DNA of 64,000 nt from Macrococcoides bohemicum (GTDB lineage Bacteria > Bacillota > Bacilli > Staphylococcales > Staphylococcaceae). Within the stretch, counting starts at the first letter, position 1. Every line of letters starts with the position of its first letter. The stretch lies in NCBI RefSeq assembly GCF_042658685.1, contig NZ_JBHSQY010000001.1, one strand, 5' to 3'. Under the pieces are notes generated by a model. The model made no database searches. It was given only the letters and a program-made list of their open reading frames with translations, and was not told where the DNA came from. Positions 51,536 to 60,788 of the stretch are shown here, one piece after another. The position numbers and the translations under genes were made by a program.

Positions 51536-53041
51536 ATGACTTTATTATTAACAGGTGATAATTTAACAATCGATGCGATTAGAAAATTCTTAAATAACAA
51601 TGATGTTGTCGCCATATCTGATGAAGCTTTAAGCAGAGTGAAAAGAAGTAGAAAAACTGTAGAAAAGATCATAGAAAATAAAGAAACGATTTATGGTATT
51701 ACAACTGGTTTTGGATTGTTTTGTGATGTTTTAATTGACCAGGATAAATGCAATGATTTACAAGTACATCTTATTCGTTCACATGCTTGTGGGGTGGGGC
51801 AACCGTTTCATTCAAACGTATCACTTGTTATGATGATTTTACGTCTTAATACGATGTTAAAAGGGCACTCAGGGGTAACAGAAGCATTGGTCGATCAATT
51901 AGTATTCTTTATTAACGAACGAATTATTCCGGTTATTCCTGGACAAGGTTCATTAGGAGCATCTGGAGATTTAGCGCCATTATCACATTTGGCGTTGGCT
52001 TTAATCGGAGAAGGTGATGTTGAATATCAAGGCAAAGTTGAAAATAGTAAAGATGTACTTGAACGTTTGGGAAGAAGTCATTTAGTGTTACAGGAAAAAG
52101 AGGGGCTGGCATTAATTAATGGTACACAGACTATGACTGCTCAAGGTGTTATCAATTACATTGAAGCTATCGATATTGCATATCAGGCTGAATGGATCGC
52201 CTCACTTACGCATCAATCATTGAATGGTATAACAGATGCATATAACGAAAATATTCATATTGTGCGTAATAATGATGCTCAAGTTGGTGTGGCTAAACGT
52301 ATGCTAGGTTGGCTAGAGGGCTCTCAATTAACAACGAGACAAGGTGAAGTTCGTGTTCAGGATGCTTATTCACTGAGATGTATCCCTCAAATTCACGGAG
52401 CAAGTTTCCAGGTATTCGAGTATGTTAAAGAAAAATTAGAAGCGGAAATGAACGCAGCTAATGATAATCCTCTTATTTTTGATCTGGGTGAAGAAACGTT
52501 AGTTATTTCTGGTGGGAATTTCCATGGTCAACCAGTTGCTTTTGCTTTAGACTTTTTGAAGATAGGATTAAGTGAATTAGCGAATGTATCGGAGCGTAGA
52601 ATCGAACGTCTCGTCAATCCACAGTTAAATGGTGGACTACCAGCATTTTTATCACCAGAACCAGGTTTACAAAGTGGTGCTATGATTATGCAATATGCAG
52701 CAGCTAGTTTAGTGTCAGAAAATAAGACGCTTGCTCATCCAGCAAGTGTAGACTCTATTCCTTCAAGTGCTAACCAGGAAGATCATGTGTCAATGGGAAC
52801 AATTGCTGCTCGTCATGGGTATCAAATATTAGAGAATGTGAGAAACGTAATTGCAATTGAATGTATTATTGCATTGCAGGCAGCTGAAATCAAAGGTGCA
52901 GAAAAATTATCTGAGAAAACAAAAGCTAAATATGATGAATATCGTCAGATTGTTCATAGTATTGTAGAAGACAGACCATTTCATAAAGATATTAAAACAG
53001 TGTCTGACTTTTTAAGACAACAAGCATATAAGGAGAAATAA
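51536..53041 (+). CDS. hutH: Histidine ammonia-lyase
   Basis: The product is 501 residues. The MIO prosthetic group forms from Ala142-Ser143-Gly144 (GSLGASGDLAPLSH), and Tyr53 in TIYGITTGFG is the catalytic tyrosine. The family segments NGTQTMTA and the C-terminal ASVDSIPSSANQEDHVSMG are complete. It converts histidine to urocanate and ammonia. No other hut gene is nearby. Glucose repression is likely through the cre box in its promoter. The ribosome binding site is AAAGGAG. Confidence 0.95.
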   Translation: MTLLLTGDNLTIDAIRKFLNNNDVVAISDEALSRVKRSRKTVEKIIENKETIYGITTGFGLFCDVLIDQDKCNDLQVHLIRSHACGVGQPFHSNVSLVMMILRLNTMLKGHSGVTEALVDQLVFFINERIIPVIPGQGSLGASGDLAPLSHLALALIGEGDVEYQGKVENSKDVLERLGRSHLVLQEKEGLALINGTQTMTAQGVINYIEAIDIAYQAEWIASLTHQSLNGITDAYNENIHIVRNNDAQVGVAKRMLGWLEGSQLTTRQGEVRVQDAYSLRCIPQIHGASFQVFEYVKEKLEAEMNAANDNPLIFDLGEETLVISGGNFHGQPVAFALDFLKIGLSELANVSERRIERLVNPQLNGGLPAFLSPEPGLQSGAMIMQYAAASLVSENKTLAHPASVDSIPSSANQEDHVSMGTIAARHGYQILENVRNVIAIECIIALQAAEIKGAEKLSEKTKAKYDEYRQIVHSIVEDRPFHKDIKTVSDFLRQQAYKEK

Positions 53042-53048
53042 TGAAGAA

Positions 53049-53073
53049 AAAAAACCACCAATGGTGGTTTTTT
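53049..53073. terminator. Bidirectional terminator between hutH and gltT
   Basis: AAAAAACCACCA (53049-53060) pairs with TGGTGGTTTTTT (53062-53073). The stem overlaps the gltT stop codon by two bases. Confidence 0.9.
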
Positions 53074-54382
53074 ATTTCTTCTTAAAAGTTTCGTAATATC
53101 TACGACCTTTTTCGTAATCCAGACGGCCTTCCCAACGCGCGATAACTAAAGTAGATAATGAGTTACCAACGACGTTAACAACTGTACGCATCATATCTAA
53201 AATACGGTCGATACCGATGATTAATGCTAAACCTTCTGGGTGAATGTTCATTGCAGTAAGTGTTGTTATCAATACTACAATAGAAGTCCCTGGTACAGCT
53301 GCCATACCTTTAGATGTTAACATTAATGTTACTAATAATACTAACTGTTCTGTTACTGATAACTGAACCCCATACATTTGAGCGATAGTCAGTGCTGCAA
53401 TTGATTGGTACAATGCTGAACCATCTAAGTTAAATGTATATCCTGTAGGTACAACGAATGATACGATTTCTTTCGGTGCACCGAATTTCTCCATTTTCTC
53501 CATAATCTTTGGTAATACTGTTTCAGAACTTGAAGTAGAGAATGCTAAGATTAATTCTTCTTTCAAGATAACAAGTAAATGGAAGATATTAATCTTACAA
53601 AGTGCTGCTACACCACCAAGTACTACGATGATGAAGAAAATCATTGATCCAGCTACTACTAATGCTAATTTACCAAGTGGGATTAAAGCACCTAATCCTA
53701 AGTTGATAATTGTAACTGCCATAAACGCAAATACACCAATCGGTGCGTATTTCATAATTTGATTTGTCATCCAGAAAATTACGTCTAAGAATCCATCGAA
53801 GAACGCTTTAACAGGTTCACCTTTTTTACCGATTGCCGCTAACCCTAATCCAAAGAATACTGAGAAGAAGATGACCGGTAATAATTGACCTTGAGCCATT
53901 GAATCGATAATATTTGTTGGAATAATATTAACGATTGTATCTATCATGTGGTTACCATATGTAGATTCTGCGGCTGCTTCAGCATTTGTTGTATATTTCG
54001 TAACGTCCCCTTTAGGTAATAGATTCTTATCGATACCTGAACCTGGCTTAAACACGTTAGCAAATATGATACCTAATCCGATTGCTATTGTTGTAATAAT
54101 TTCAAAGTATAATAACGTTTTCCAGCCGTAACGACCAACAGTTTTCATATCTCCAGTTCCTGCAATCGAAATTACAAGTGAACAAAATACGATTGGTACT
54201 ACAATCATTTTAATTAAATGTAAGAAAATATCACCTAGTGGTTGAAAGTAGTTAACATACTCAGTTTTTCCGTTAAGCATAGCTCCTACAACAACACCAA
54301 GAACTAATGCTAATAATATCTGCATAGGTAAGCTTATAAATTTTTTCTTTTTTGGTTTTTTTATCTCTGTTACTGAACTCAT
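53072..54382 (-). CDS. gltT: Proton/sodium-glutamate symporter of the DctA/GltT family
   Basis: The product is 436 residues with eight helices and two re-entrant hairpins. The serine-rich motif SSSETVLPKIM, the NLDGSALY motif (YTFNLDGSALYQS) and AAVPGTSIVVL form the substrate and cation site. The family takes up glutamate, aspartate or C4-dicarboxylates; GltT is the best guess from context with hutH. The ribosome binding site is AGAGGGATG. A sigma-A promoter and a distant cre box lie upstream. Confidence 0.88.
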   Translation of the reverse strand: MSSVTEIKKPKKKKFISLPMQILLALVLGVVVGAMLNGKTEYVNYFQPLGDIFLHLIKMIVVPIVFCSLVISIAGTGDMKTVGRYGWKTLLYFEIITTIAIGLGIIFANVFKPGSGIDKNLLPKGDVTKYTTNAEAAAESTYGNHMIDTIVNIIPTNIIDSMAQGQLLPVIFFSVFFGLGLAAIGKKGEPVKAFFDGFLDVIFWMTNQIMKYAPIGVFAFMAVTIINLGLGALIPLGKLALVVAGSMIFFIIVVLGGVAALCKINIFHLLVILKEELILAFSTSSSETVLPKIMEKMEKFGAPKEIVSFVVPTGYTFNLDGSALYQSIAALTIAQMYGVQLSVTEQLVLLVTLMLTSKGMAAVPGTSIVVLITTLTAMNIHPEGLALIIGIDRILDMMRTVVNVVGNSLSTLVIARWEGRLDYEKGRRYYETFKKK

Positions 54383-54411
54383 ATCATCCCTCTTTTCTTT
54401 CGTACTAATGT

Positions 54412-54440
54412 ATTTTATTTGTTATTGATAAGTCTGTCAA
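54412..54440 (-). promoter_or_regulatory. Sigma-A promoter of gltT
   Basis: On the minus strand TTGACA (54440-54435) and TAAAAT (54417-54412) are 17 bases apart, 30 bases before the gltT start. Confidence 0.8.
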
Positions 54441-54579
54441 TTTAATTATTTAATAATTGTCAGAAAATTTAAGTAGTCATTATGTTTTAATAATGACGTA
54501 ATTGTGTACTCTGTGAACTTTAAGAATACTCTCTGAAAGTATATTAAATATACATTTAATAACGTTTCTGAAAAAAAGC

Positions 54580-54593
54580 TGTAAACGCTATCA
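54580..54593. promoter_or_regulatory. cre site far upstream of gltT
   Basis: TGTAAACGCTATCA fits the cre consensus perfectly. It lies about 140 bases upstream of the gltT -35 element, inside the 302-bp gap 54383-54684. The rest of the gap holds the gltT promoter and the osmC terminator. Confidence 0.75.
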
Positions 54594-54643
54594 CAAATTG
54601 TATTGTTTGTTTAATATAATTTATCTAGGATTAAATGCTATAA

Positions 54644-54672
54644 AAAACTATTCCGGATACCGAAATAGTTTT
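54644..54672 (-). terminator. Terminator of the OsmC-family gene
   Basis: A 13-bp stem with one mismatch (54644-54656 and 54660-54672, loop ATA) is followed by six T on the minus strand. The plus-strand left arm contains CCGG as in the repeat at 9495, probably by chance. Confidence 0.8.
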
Positions 54673-54684
54673 ATGAGTAAATTA

Positions 54685-55131
54685 CTATATTAATATATTA
54701 TTATTTAAATAAATATTTTCAATTGAAACTTCAACATTACCTTTTAGAGCACGTGTAATCATACAACTTTCTTCGGATTTATTAACATATCTTATAATTT
54801 TTTTCTCGTCTATTTGTGCTGTGCTGATCAAATAGACTTTGTAAGTAATACTTTCATACGTTAATACTTGTTTTTGATTATTAATCGTCGCGCTAGCATC
54901 CACATAATCTATTTCAACCGGAATATTATTACGTTCAAACATAGAACTTAATGTTATTGTAAAGCATGTAACTGCAGAAGATAAAAGCATCTCATCTGGA
55001 TTGGTACCGATATCAGGTCCATCCATTTCTTTCGGTATTGATATTTTAGACTTAAGGTTTCTGTTTTCTATCGTACCGACACCGTGATAGCCACCTGTAA
55101 ATTTAGCAGTACAGTTAAATGTATGTTTCAT
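54685..55131 (-). CDS. OsmC/Ohr-family peroxide-reducing protein
   Basis: The product is 148 residues. The ATG at 55131 follows AAGGAGGGTG; the open frame running upstream crosses the rpsD terminator and was rejected. Both family cysteines are present, in SSAVTCFTITL and EESCMITRAL. MDGPDIGTNPDEMLLSS is the conserved loop before the first cysteine. OsmC/Ohr proteins reduce organic hydroperoxides with dihydrolipoyl or thiol partners. The subgroup (YhfA-like) is less studied. Confidence 0.85.
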   Translation of the reverse strand: MKHTFNCTAKFTGGYHGVGTIENRNLKSKISIPKEMDGPDIGTNPDEMLLSSAVTCFTITLSSMFERNNIPVEIDYVDASATINNQKQVLTYESITYKVYLISTAQIDEKKIIRYVNKSEESCMITRALKGNVEVSIENIYLNNNILI

Positions 55132-55162
55132 TTTACACCCTCCTTTTATATCCACATAAAAC

Positions 55163-55204
55163 AAAAAAACGAACACTTCAGAATCATTGTTTCTGAAGTG
55201 TTCG
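55163..55204 (-). terminator. Terminator of rpsD
   Basis: Perfect 14-bp arms (55170-55183 and 55191-55204) are followed on the minus strand by seven T. Confidence 0.93.
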
Positions 55205-55240
55205 GAATAGTAGAAAGACGATAGTCTTTCAAAGTACTTA

Positions 55241-55843
55241 TTAACGTGAGTAGTACTCAACGATTAATTGTTCGTTAATTTCAGCTGATAATTCGCTACG
55301 TTCTGGAACGCGTACGAAAGTACCTTCTAATTTTTCTGCATCGAAAGTTAAGTATTCAGGAACATGGTTAGATAATTCAACTGACTCAACAATGATGTTT
55401 AATTTTTGTGATTTTTCACGAACTGAAATCACTTGACCAGGTTTTAATTGGTATGATGGGATGTCTACGCGAGCGCCATCTACCATGATGTGACCGTGGT
55501 TAACTAATTGACGTGCTTGACGACGTGTACGTGCTAAACCTAATTGGTACACTACTGCATCTAAACGAGATGCTAAAAGAGCCATGAAGTTAGCACCGTG
55601 AATACCTTTCATTTTACCAGCACGGTCAAAGATTGTGCGGAATTGACGTTCGTTGATTCCGTACATGTAACGTAATTTTTGTTTCTCTTGTAATTGTAAA
55701 CCATACTCAGATAATTTTTTACGTTGGTTAGGACCGTGTTGTCCTGGTGCGTAAGGGCGTCTTTCTAATTCTTTACCAGTGCCGCTTAAAGAAATTCCTA
55801 AACGACGAGATTTTTTCCAAGTTGAACCTGTAAAACGAGCCAT
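55241..55843 (-). CDS. rpsD: 30S ribosomal protein S4
   Basis: The product is 200 residues, beginning MARFTGSTWKKSRRLGISLSG at 55843 behind GAGGAGGAG. The open frame extends 147 bases upstream into the leader and was rejected. The S4 RNA-binding domain is at about 90-150 (LASRLDAVVYQLGLARTRRQARQLVNHGHI). The protein binds the 5' domain of 16S rRNA and starts 30S assembly. In Bacillus it represses its own mRNA, and a structured leader is present here too. There are no CXXC zinc motifs, so it is the C- form. Confidence 0.97.
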   Translation of the reverse strand: MARFTGSTWKKSRRLGISLSGTGKELERRPYAPGQHGPNQRKKLSEYGLQLQEKQKLRYMYGINERQFRTIFDRAGKMKGIHGANFMALLASRLDAVVYQLGLARTRRQARQLVNHGHIMVDGARVDIPSYQLKPGQVISVREKSQKLNIIVESVELSNHVPEYLTFDAEKLEGTFVRVPERSELSAEINEQLIVEYYSR

Positions 55844-56020
55844 AATGTGACTCCTCCTCTTTTTTGTTTTTTTATGTAAAAAACAAAAATATGATAAATG
55901 CTTAAGTCGATATGGTGTCATTCCGTGTCTTCGCCTTATAGCTTCAGTTACACAACACGCCAACATAGGGGACACTATAGAGCGCCTCAATATTTATCTG
56001 CTATCTTCGTTTATTCACAT
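55844..56020 (-). promoter_or_regulatory. rpsD leader, probable S4 autoregulatory RNA
   Basis: The 177-base untranslated leader between the promoter and rpsD is GC-richer than neighbouring gaps and has several short complementary segments (for example GTGTCCCC and GTGTTGTG on the minus strand). In Bacillales this place holds the S4 leader that binds S4 protein and represses translation. I assign it by position and could not fold it. No terminator hairpin is evident in it. Confidence 0.55.
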
Positions 56021-56027
56021 AGATGTT

Positions 56028-56055
56028 ATTATAACATGTTGATATGTATTGTCAA
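56028..56055 (-). promoter_or_regulatory. Sigma-A promoter of rpsD
   Basis: On the minus strand TTGACA (56055-56050) and TATAAT (56033-56028) are 16 bases apart; both match the consensus perfectly. Confidence 0.92.
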
Positions 56056-56062
56056 TAACGAA

Positions 56063-56539
56063 TTACACTAATTTTGATAAGTGGTTCTTCAGCACCGATA
56101 CGAAATTTTCTAAGCCTTCCTGATCTTCAGCAGTAAAGCGATCTTTAATTGGCGCATCGATATCCAGCACGCCAAATACACTATCGTTGATGATTATTGG
56201 TACAACGATTTCAGATTGACTTGCCGCATCACATGCGATATGACCAGGAAATGCATGGACATCTTCGATACGCATCGTTTTTTGTTCGCTTACTGCAGTA
56301 CCACAAACACCTTTTCCGACAGGGATTGTTACACATGCTGGTTTGCCCTGGAATGGTCCAAGTTGTAATTGATTATTTTTCATCGTGTAGAATCCAACCC
56401 AGTTTACGTCAGTAAGAAATTCATTGAGCAGTGCACTCGCATTTGCGAGATGACTTACAATATCATCCTTTCCTTCAAGCAAAGCATCAAGCATTTGATT
56501 GAGTGTCTTATAATCTTTAATATGGCTAGTTTCAAACAT
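56063..56539 (-). CDS. msrC: Free methionine-(R)-sulfoxide reductase (GAF domain)
   Basis: The product is 158 residues, one GAF domain. All three cysteines of fRMsr enzymes are present: Cys in GKPACVTIPV, Cys in GKGVCGTAV and Cys in GHIACDAAS. LNEFLTDVNWVGFYTMKN and VPIIINDSVFGVLDIDAP are the family core. The enzyme reduces free methionine-R-sulfoxide using thioredoxin. The ribosome binding site is TGGAGTG. It lies between ezrA and rpsD, as in staphylococci. Confidence 0.9.
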   Translation of the reverse strand: MFETSHIKDYKTLNQMLDALLEGKDDIVSHLANASALLNEFLTDVNWVGFYTMKNNQLQLGPFQGKPACVTIPVGKGVCGTAVSEQKTMRIEDVHAFPGHIACDAASQSEIVVPIIINDSVFGVLDIDAPIKDRFTAEDQEGLENFVSVLKNHLSKLV

Positions 56540-56678
56540 AATATCACTCCATTTTGTAAATTCTAATGATTAGTATACATTAGTGTAACGAATTTGAGAA
56601 CTTTTCACAATTAATTGTTTTTGTAATACATATTTTACGTTATAATAGGTAAGAGTACTTTGGAAGGAATGAAAATTG

Positions 56679-58376
56679 ATGATATATGCCATAGTTGGAA
56701 TAATCGTTTTAATACTAATTATTATTGGTATTATGTTTTATTTAAGAAATCAAAAAAGAGCAAGTGTTGAGCGTGTTGAAGCAAGAAAAAATGCAATCAA
56801 AAATTTACCGTTCCAGGATGAACTCGTAAAAGTTAAAGTTTTAAATTTATCAGGTCAAGCAAATAGCCGTTTTGATAAATGGAAAAAAGAATGGCAGACT
56901 GTTTTAAATGAAGATATTAAAGTTTGTGAGTTAACTATAAATGATGCTGATGAAGCGCTGGATAAATATAAGTTTAAAGAAAGTGAAGAGAAGGTTGTAG
57001 AAAGTCATCATTTACTTGATCAGATTGAAAAGAAATATCAGCATTTTACTGAAGAGATTAATAATTATTTATCGTCAACGAAAGAAGATGATAGAAAATA
57101 TGATGCTTGTAAAATTATTTATAGAGAAGCTAAGCGTGATGTGTTAGCGAACCGTCATCAATTTGGAGAAGCTGCTGATCCGCTGGAAGCTCAAATTGAA
57201 ACGTATGCACCAAAAATTGAAGTATATGAAGGTTTAGTTGCAGCTGGAAATTATGATGATGCCCATGATCATATTACTGCTCTACATAATGAAATGACAC
57301 GTTTAAAAGAAGATATGGAAGATATTCCATTACTTATTCGTGATGTTCAAAAAGAATTGCCAGGACAGTTCCAGGATATTCGTTTCGGATGTCGTGATCT
57401 GAAGATTGAAGGTTACAATTTAGAACATGTTAAAGTGGATAGTAATCTACAAACATTAAAAGGTAAGCTTAATTTAGTAGAACCGTTAATTGCGAGATTA
57501 CAGTTAAATGAAGCAGAAGCGATTATTAATGAAATCAATGACTCACTCGATGAAATGTTAGAGTTAATCGAATATGAAGTGAATGCTAAGAATAAAGTAG
57601 AGACAACGAAAGAAAGCATTACTGATCAGTTATTCCATGCAAAAGATATGAACTATACATTACGTACTGAAATTGAATACGTAAAAGAAAGCTACTATAT
57701 CAATGAAGAAGATATTCAAAAAGTTCGTCAGTATGATAATGAGATACAGAGTTTAATTACAGTTTATGATGAAATCTTAACCGAAACAGCTAAATCAAGT
57801 ATTCGCTATACTGAAGTTGAAGATAATCTAAAATATATTGATGACCATGTGAAAGTCATCAATGATAACCAGGATAAGATACAGCAGCATTTAACAAATT
57901 TACGTGAAGATGAGCAGGAAGCGCAAAAGAATATATTAAAGATTCAAGCTAAGAAAGAAGAGATTTATCGCCGATTACTTGCATCTAACTTATCAAGCGT
58001 ACCTGAACGTTTTATTATCATGAAGAATGAAATTGATATTGAAACACGTGGAGTACACCAACTATTCAATAAACGTCCGATGAATGTGACGCAAGTTCGT
58101 GATAAAGTAAACAAAGTATTAATTACGATGAATTCATTTGAAGCCGAAGCGGTTGACGTATTAGAAAATGCCGAGTATGCTGAGAAATTGATACAGTATG
58201 GTAATCGATATAGAAAAGAAAGGCCAGATGTAAACAAAGATTTAAACGAAGCAGAACGATTATTTAGTAACAACAGATATAAGCGTGCGGTCGAGATTGC
58301 AGAAGCTGCAATTGAGCGTGTTGAACCTGGTGTTACGGAAAAGATTGAAGCAAGTGTATTAAATCAAAGACAATAA
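56679..58376 (+). CDS. ezrA: Septation ring regulator EzrA
   Basis: The product is 565 residues. ATG 56679 follows GGAAGGAATG; a TTG directly before it is less likely. One N-terminal membrane segment (about residues 3-22) is followed by a long array of spectrin-like helical repeats rich in Glu, Lys and Leu. EzrA sits at the membrane with its body in the cytoplasm and controls FtsZ ring assembly. Length and the gene order ezrA-iscS-thiI agree with Bacillales. Confidence 0.95.
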   Translation: MIYAIVGIIVLILIIIGIMFYLRNQKRASVERVEARKNAIKNLPFQDELVKVKVLNLSGQANSRFDKWKKEWQTVLNEDIKVCELTINDADEALDKYKFKESEEKVVESHHLLDQIEKKYQHFTEEINNYLSSTKEDDRKYDACKIIYREAKRDVLANRHQFGEAADPLEAQIETYAPKIEVYEGLVAAGNYDDAHDHITALHNEMTRLKEDMEDIPLLIRDVQKELPGQFQDIRFGCRDLKIEGYNLEHVKVDSNLQTLKGKLNLVEPLIARLQLNEAEAIINEINDSLDEMLELIEYEVNAKNKVETTKESITDQLFHAKDMNYTLRTEIEYVKESYYINEEDIQKVRQYDNEIQSLITVYDEILTETAKSSIRYTEVEDNLKYIDDHVKVINDNQDKIQQHLTNLREDEQEAQKNILKIQAKKEEIYRRLLASNLSSVPERFIIMKNEIDIETRGVHQLFNKRPMNVTQVRDKVNKVLITMNSFEAEAVDVLENAEYAEKLIQYGNRYRKERPDVNKDLNEAERLFSNNRYKRAVEIAEAAIERVEPGVTEKIEASVLNQRQ

Positions 58377-58382
58377 TAAAGC

Positions 58383-58416
58383 AATAAAAGACTTGAACTC
58401 GTTCAAGTCTTTTATT
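58383..58416 (+). terminator. Terminator after ezrA
   Basis: Perfect 16-bp arms (58383-58398 and 58401-58416) have a two-base loop. It lies 15 bases before the iscS start, so part of iscS expression may depend on readthrough or a hidden promoter. Confidence 0.85.
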
Positions 58417-58431
58417 CATTGAGGTGAATTT

Positions 58432-59568
58432 ATGAATTATTTAGATAATTGTGCAACAACAAAACCAGACCCTGAAGTATTAAATACTTTTAATACTGTC
58501 AATACGAAATACTTCTTTAACCCGAGCAGTCCTCACGACAAAGGTTTAGAAGCAAATAAATTACTTGAATCCGCTCGAGATCAGATTAAATCATTGTTGG
58601 GGTTAACCCATCAATCAGTTATTTTTACGAGTGGTGCAACAGAATCAAATAATTTAGTGATTACTGGAATGGCACGCAGTAAGAAACAGTTTGGAAAGAC
58701 AATCATCACTTCTAAACTTGAACATCCATCGGTGTTAGAAACAGTCAGAGCACTGGAAGATGAAGGCTTTAATATTAAATATGTTCAGTTTAATGAAGAT
58801 GCCACGCTTAATCTCGCACATTTTAAATCGATACTTGATCAGGATGTCATCATGGTTTGCTTAATGCATGTTAATAACGTGATGGGTGCAGTTCTACCGA
58901 TTAAAGAGATACATGATATTATTCAGGAATATCCAAAGATTCATTTTCATGTAGACTGTGTACAGTCCTTTGGTAAACTACCGATTGATGCTAAGATGAT
59001 GGATAGCTTTGTATTAAGTGGCCATAAATTCAATGGTCTAAAAGGACAAGGAATACTTGTGTTTGAACAACTAGTTACCATTACGCATACTTTATTTGGT
59101 GGAGGACAAGAATATGGCTTTAGAAGCGGCACAGTAAATGTTGCGAGTGACGTTTCATTGGCAAAAGCGATGCGTATCGCTTTAAATGAACAAGAAGATA
59201 GTATCAAGCGTATGAACCAGTATAAAAAGACGATAGAATCTAAGGTGAGTCAGTATCCTGGTATTCGTGTAAATTCAGTAAAAGACGGTGCGCCGCATGT
59301 TGTAAATATTTCATTTGTCGGGGTAAAAGGTGAAGTTATCGTCAATAGTTTTTCTAAACATGGTATTATGATATCTACAACGAGTGCCTGTTCATCAAAG
59401 CGAGCAAAGTTAAATGAAACATTAACTGCACTCCATGTACCAGAAGATGCGATTACTGGAAGTGTACGTATTTCTTTTGATAAATATACAACTGATGCAC
59501 ATATTGAAGCTTTTATTAAAGCATTTGAATTGATCTATGAAGAGATGAAGGAGCTATTAAAACGATGA
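58432..59568 (+). CDS. Cysteine desulfurase (NifS/IscS-like, ThiI partner)
   Basis: The product is 378 residues, a fold type I PLP enzyme. The PLP lysine is Lys199 in SGHKFNGLKG, and the persulfide Cys320 lies in TSACSSKRA. FTSGATESNNL is the phosphate-binding loop. It is likely the NifZ-type desulfurase that passes sulfur to ThiI for 4-thiouridine in tRNA and thiazole synthesis. The genes overlap by four bases. The group is distinct from SufS of the iron-sulfur system. Confidence 0.9.
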   Translation: MNYLDNCATTKPDPEVLNTFNTVNTKYFFNPSSPHDKGLEANKLLESARDQIKSLLGLTHQSVIFTSGATESNNLVITGMARSKKQFGKTIITSKLEHPSVLETVRALEDEGFNIKYVQFNEDATLNLAHFKSILDQDVIMVCLMHVNNVMGAVLPIKEIHDIIQEYPKIHFHVDCVQSFGKLPIDAKMMDSFVLSGHKFNGLKGQGILVFEQLVTITHTLFGGGQEYGFRSGTVNVASDVSLAKAMRIALNEQEDSIKRMNQYKKTIESKVSQYPGIRVNSVKDGAPHVVNISFVGVKGEVIVNSFSKHGIMISTTSACSSKRAKLNETLTALHVPEDAITGSVRISFDKYTTDAHIEAFIKAFELIYEEMKELLKR

Positions 59569-60776
59569 AATTTGATCATATATTAGTGAGATACGGCGAA
59601 CTGACATTAAAATCAGGAAACCGTAACACATTTGTTAACCAGTTAAAAAGTAATATTAAATACGCTTTAATCCCTTTAGAAGGATATAAAGTATTAGCAA
59701 ATAGAGATAGAATGTACGTTGAAGTTTCAGAAGATGCGGATGTTGAAGAGATTATGCGTCGTATCTCTAAAGTATTTGGTGTACATTCAGTAAGTCCTGT
59801 TGTTAAAGTAGAAAAAGATATCGAAGCAATTAAAGAAGCAGCTGTTGTATTAGCTAAAGACATTGATGAACCAGGCAAAACGTTTAAAGTAGATGCGAAA
59901 CGATCTGATAAAGGCTTTCCTTACGAAACATTTGATTTACAGCAAATACTTGGTGGAGAGATATTAAAGCATATTGAGCATTTAACTGTTAAAGTAAAAG
60001 ATCCTGACTACAAGTTATTAGTTGAAATTCGTCGCGACGCAGCATATCTATACTCACGCGTTATTAAAGGCGCAGGTGGATTACCGGTTGGTACAGGTGG
60101 AAAGACATTGTTAATGTTATCTGGTGGTATTGATTCTCCGGTTGCAGGAATTGAGGTGATGCGTCGTGGTGTTACAATTGAAGCGATACATTTTCATTCC
60201 CCACCATTTACAAGTGAAGAAGCGAAACAGAAGGTTATTGATTTAACTCAGATCATGGCTGAAACTGCCGGAGAAATTAAACTTCATCTCGTGCCTTTTA
60301 CTGATATTCAGAAGATGATTCATAAGACAGTACCAGAAAATTTAACGATGACTTCAACGCGTCGTATGATGATGCGTATCGCTGATCAATTTGCTCGTCA
60401 AATCGATGCGAAAGCACTTGTCAACGGAGAAAATTTAGGTCAGGTAGCTTCTCAAACGTTAGGCAGTATGTATGCCATTAACGCGGTCACAAACTTACCG
60501 ATTCTACGCCCTTTATTAACGTATGATAAAGAAGAGATCGTAATTAAAGCGAAAGAAATTGGTACATATGAAACGTCTATCTTACCGTTTGAAGATTGCT
60601 GTACAATATTTACACCGAAAAATCCTAAAACTAATCCTAGACTAGATAAAGTAGAAAGCTTTGAAAGTAAAGTTGATTTTGATGCCATGATCAAGAAAGC
60701 GATTGAAGGTATAGAGACGATTACTCTTTCAAAAAATAATCAAAAAGCGGAAAATGACTTCTCTGACCTTTTATAA
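59565..60776 (+). CDS. thiI: tRNA 4-thiouridine synthase ThiI
   Basis: The product is 403 residues. A THUMP RNA-binding domain covers about 60-165, followed by the PP-loop ATPase with SGGIDSP at 186-192. The C-terminal CCTIFTPKNPKT holds the conserved cysteine of ThiI. There is no rhodanese domain, which is the short Firmicutes form; sulfur must then come directly from the linked desulfurase. It makes s4U8 in tRNA. Confidence 0.95.
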   Translation: MKFDHILVRYGELTLKSGNRNTFVNQLKSNIKYALIPLEGYKVLANRDRMYVEVSEDADVEEIMRRISKVFGVHSVSPVVKVEKDIEAIKEAAVVLAKDIDEPGKTFKVDAKRSDKGFPYETFDLQQILGGEILKHIEHLTVKVKDPDYKLLVEIRRDAAYLYSRVIKGAGGLPVGTGGKTLLMLSGGIDSPVAGIEVMRRGVTIEAIHFHSPPFTSEEAKQKVIDLTQIMAETAGEIKLHLVPFTDIQKMIHKTVPENLTMTSTRRMMMRIADQFARQIDAKALVNGENLGQVASQTLGSMYAINAVTNLPILRPLLTYDKEEIVIKAKEIGTYETSILPFEDCCTIFTPKNPKTNPRLDKVESFESKVDFDAMIKKAIEGIETITLSKNNQKAENDFSDLL

Positions 60777-60788
60777 GGAGATGGTATA

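Noticed and set aside
55844..55990. Forty-nine-codon N-terminal extension of rpsD.
   Set aside because: The true S4 start MARFTG is preceded by a strong ribosome binding site; the extension lies in the structured leader.
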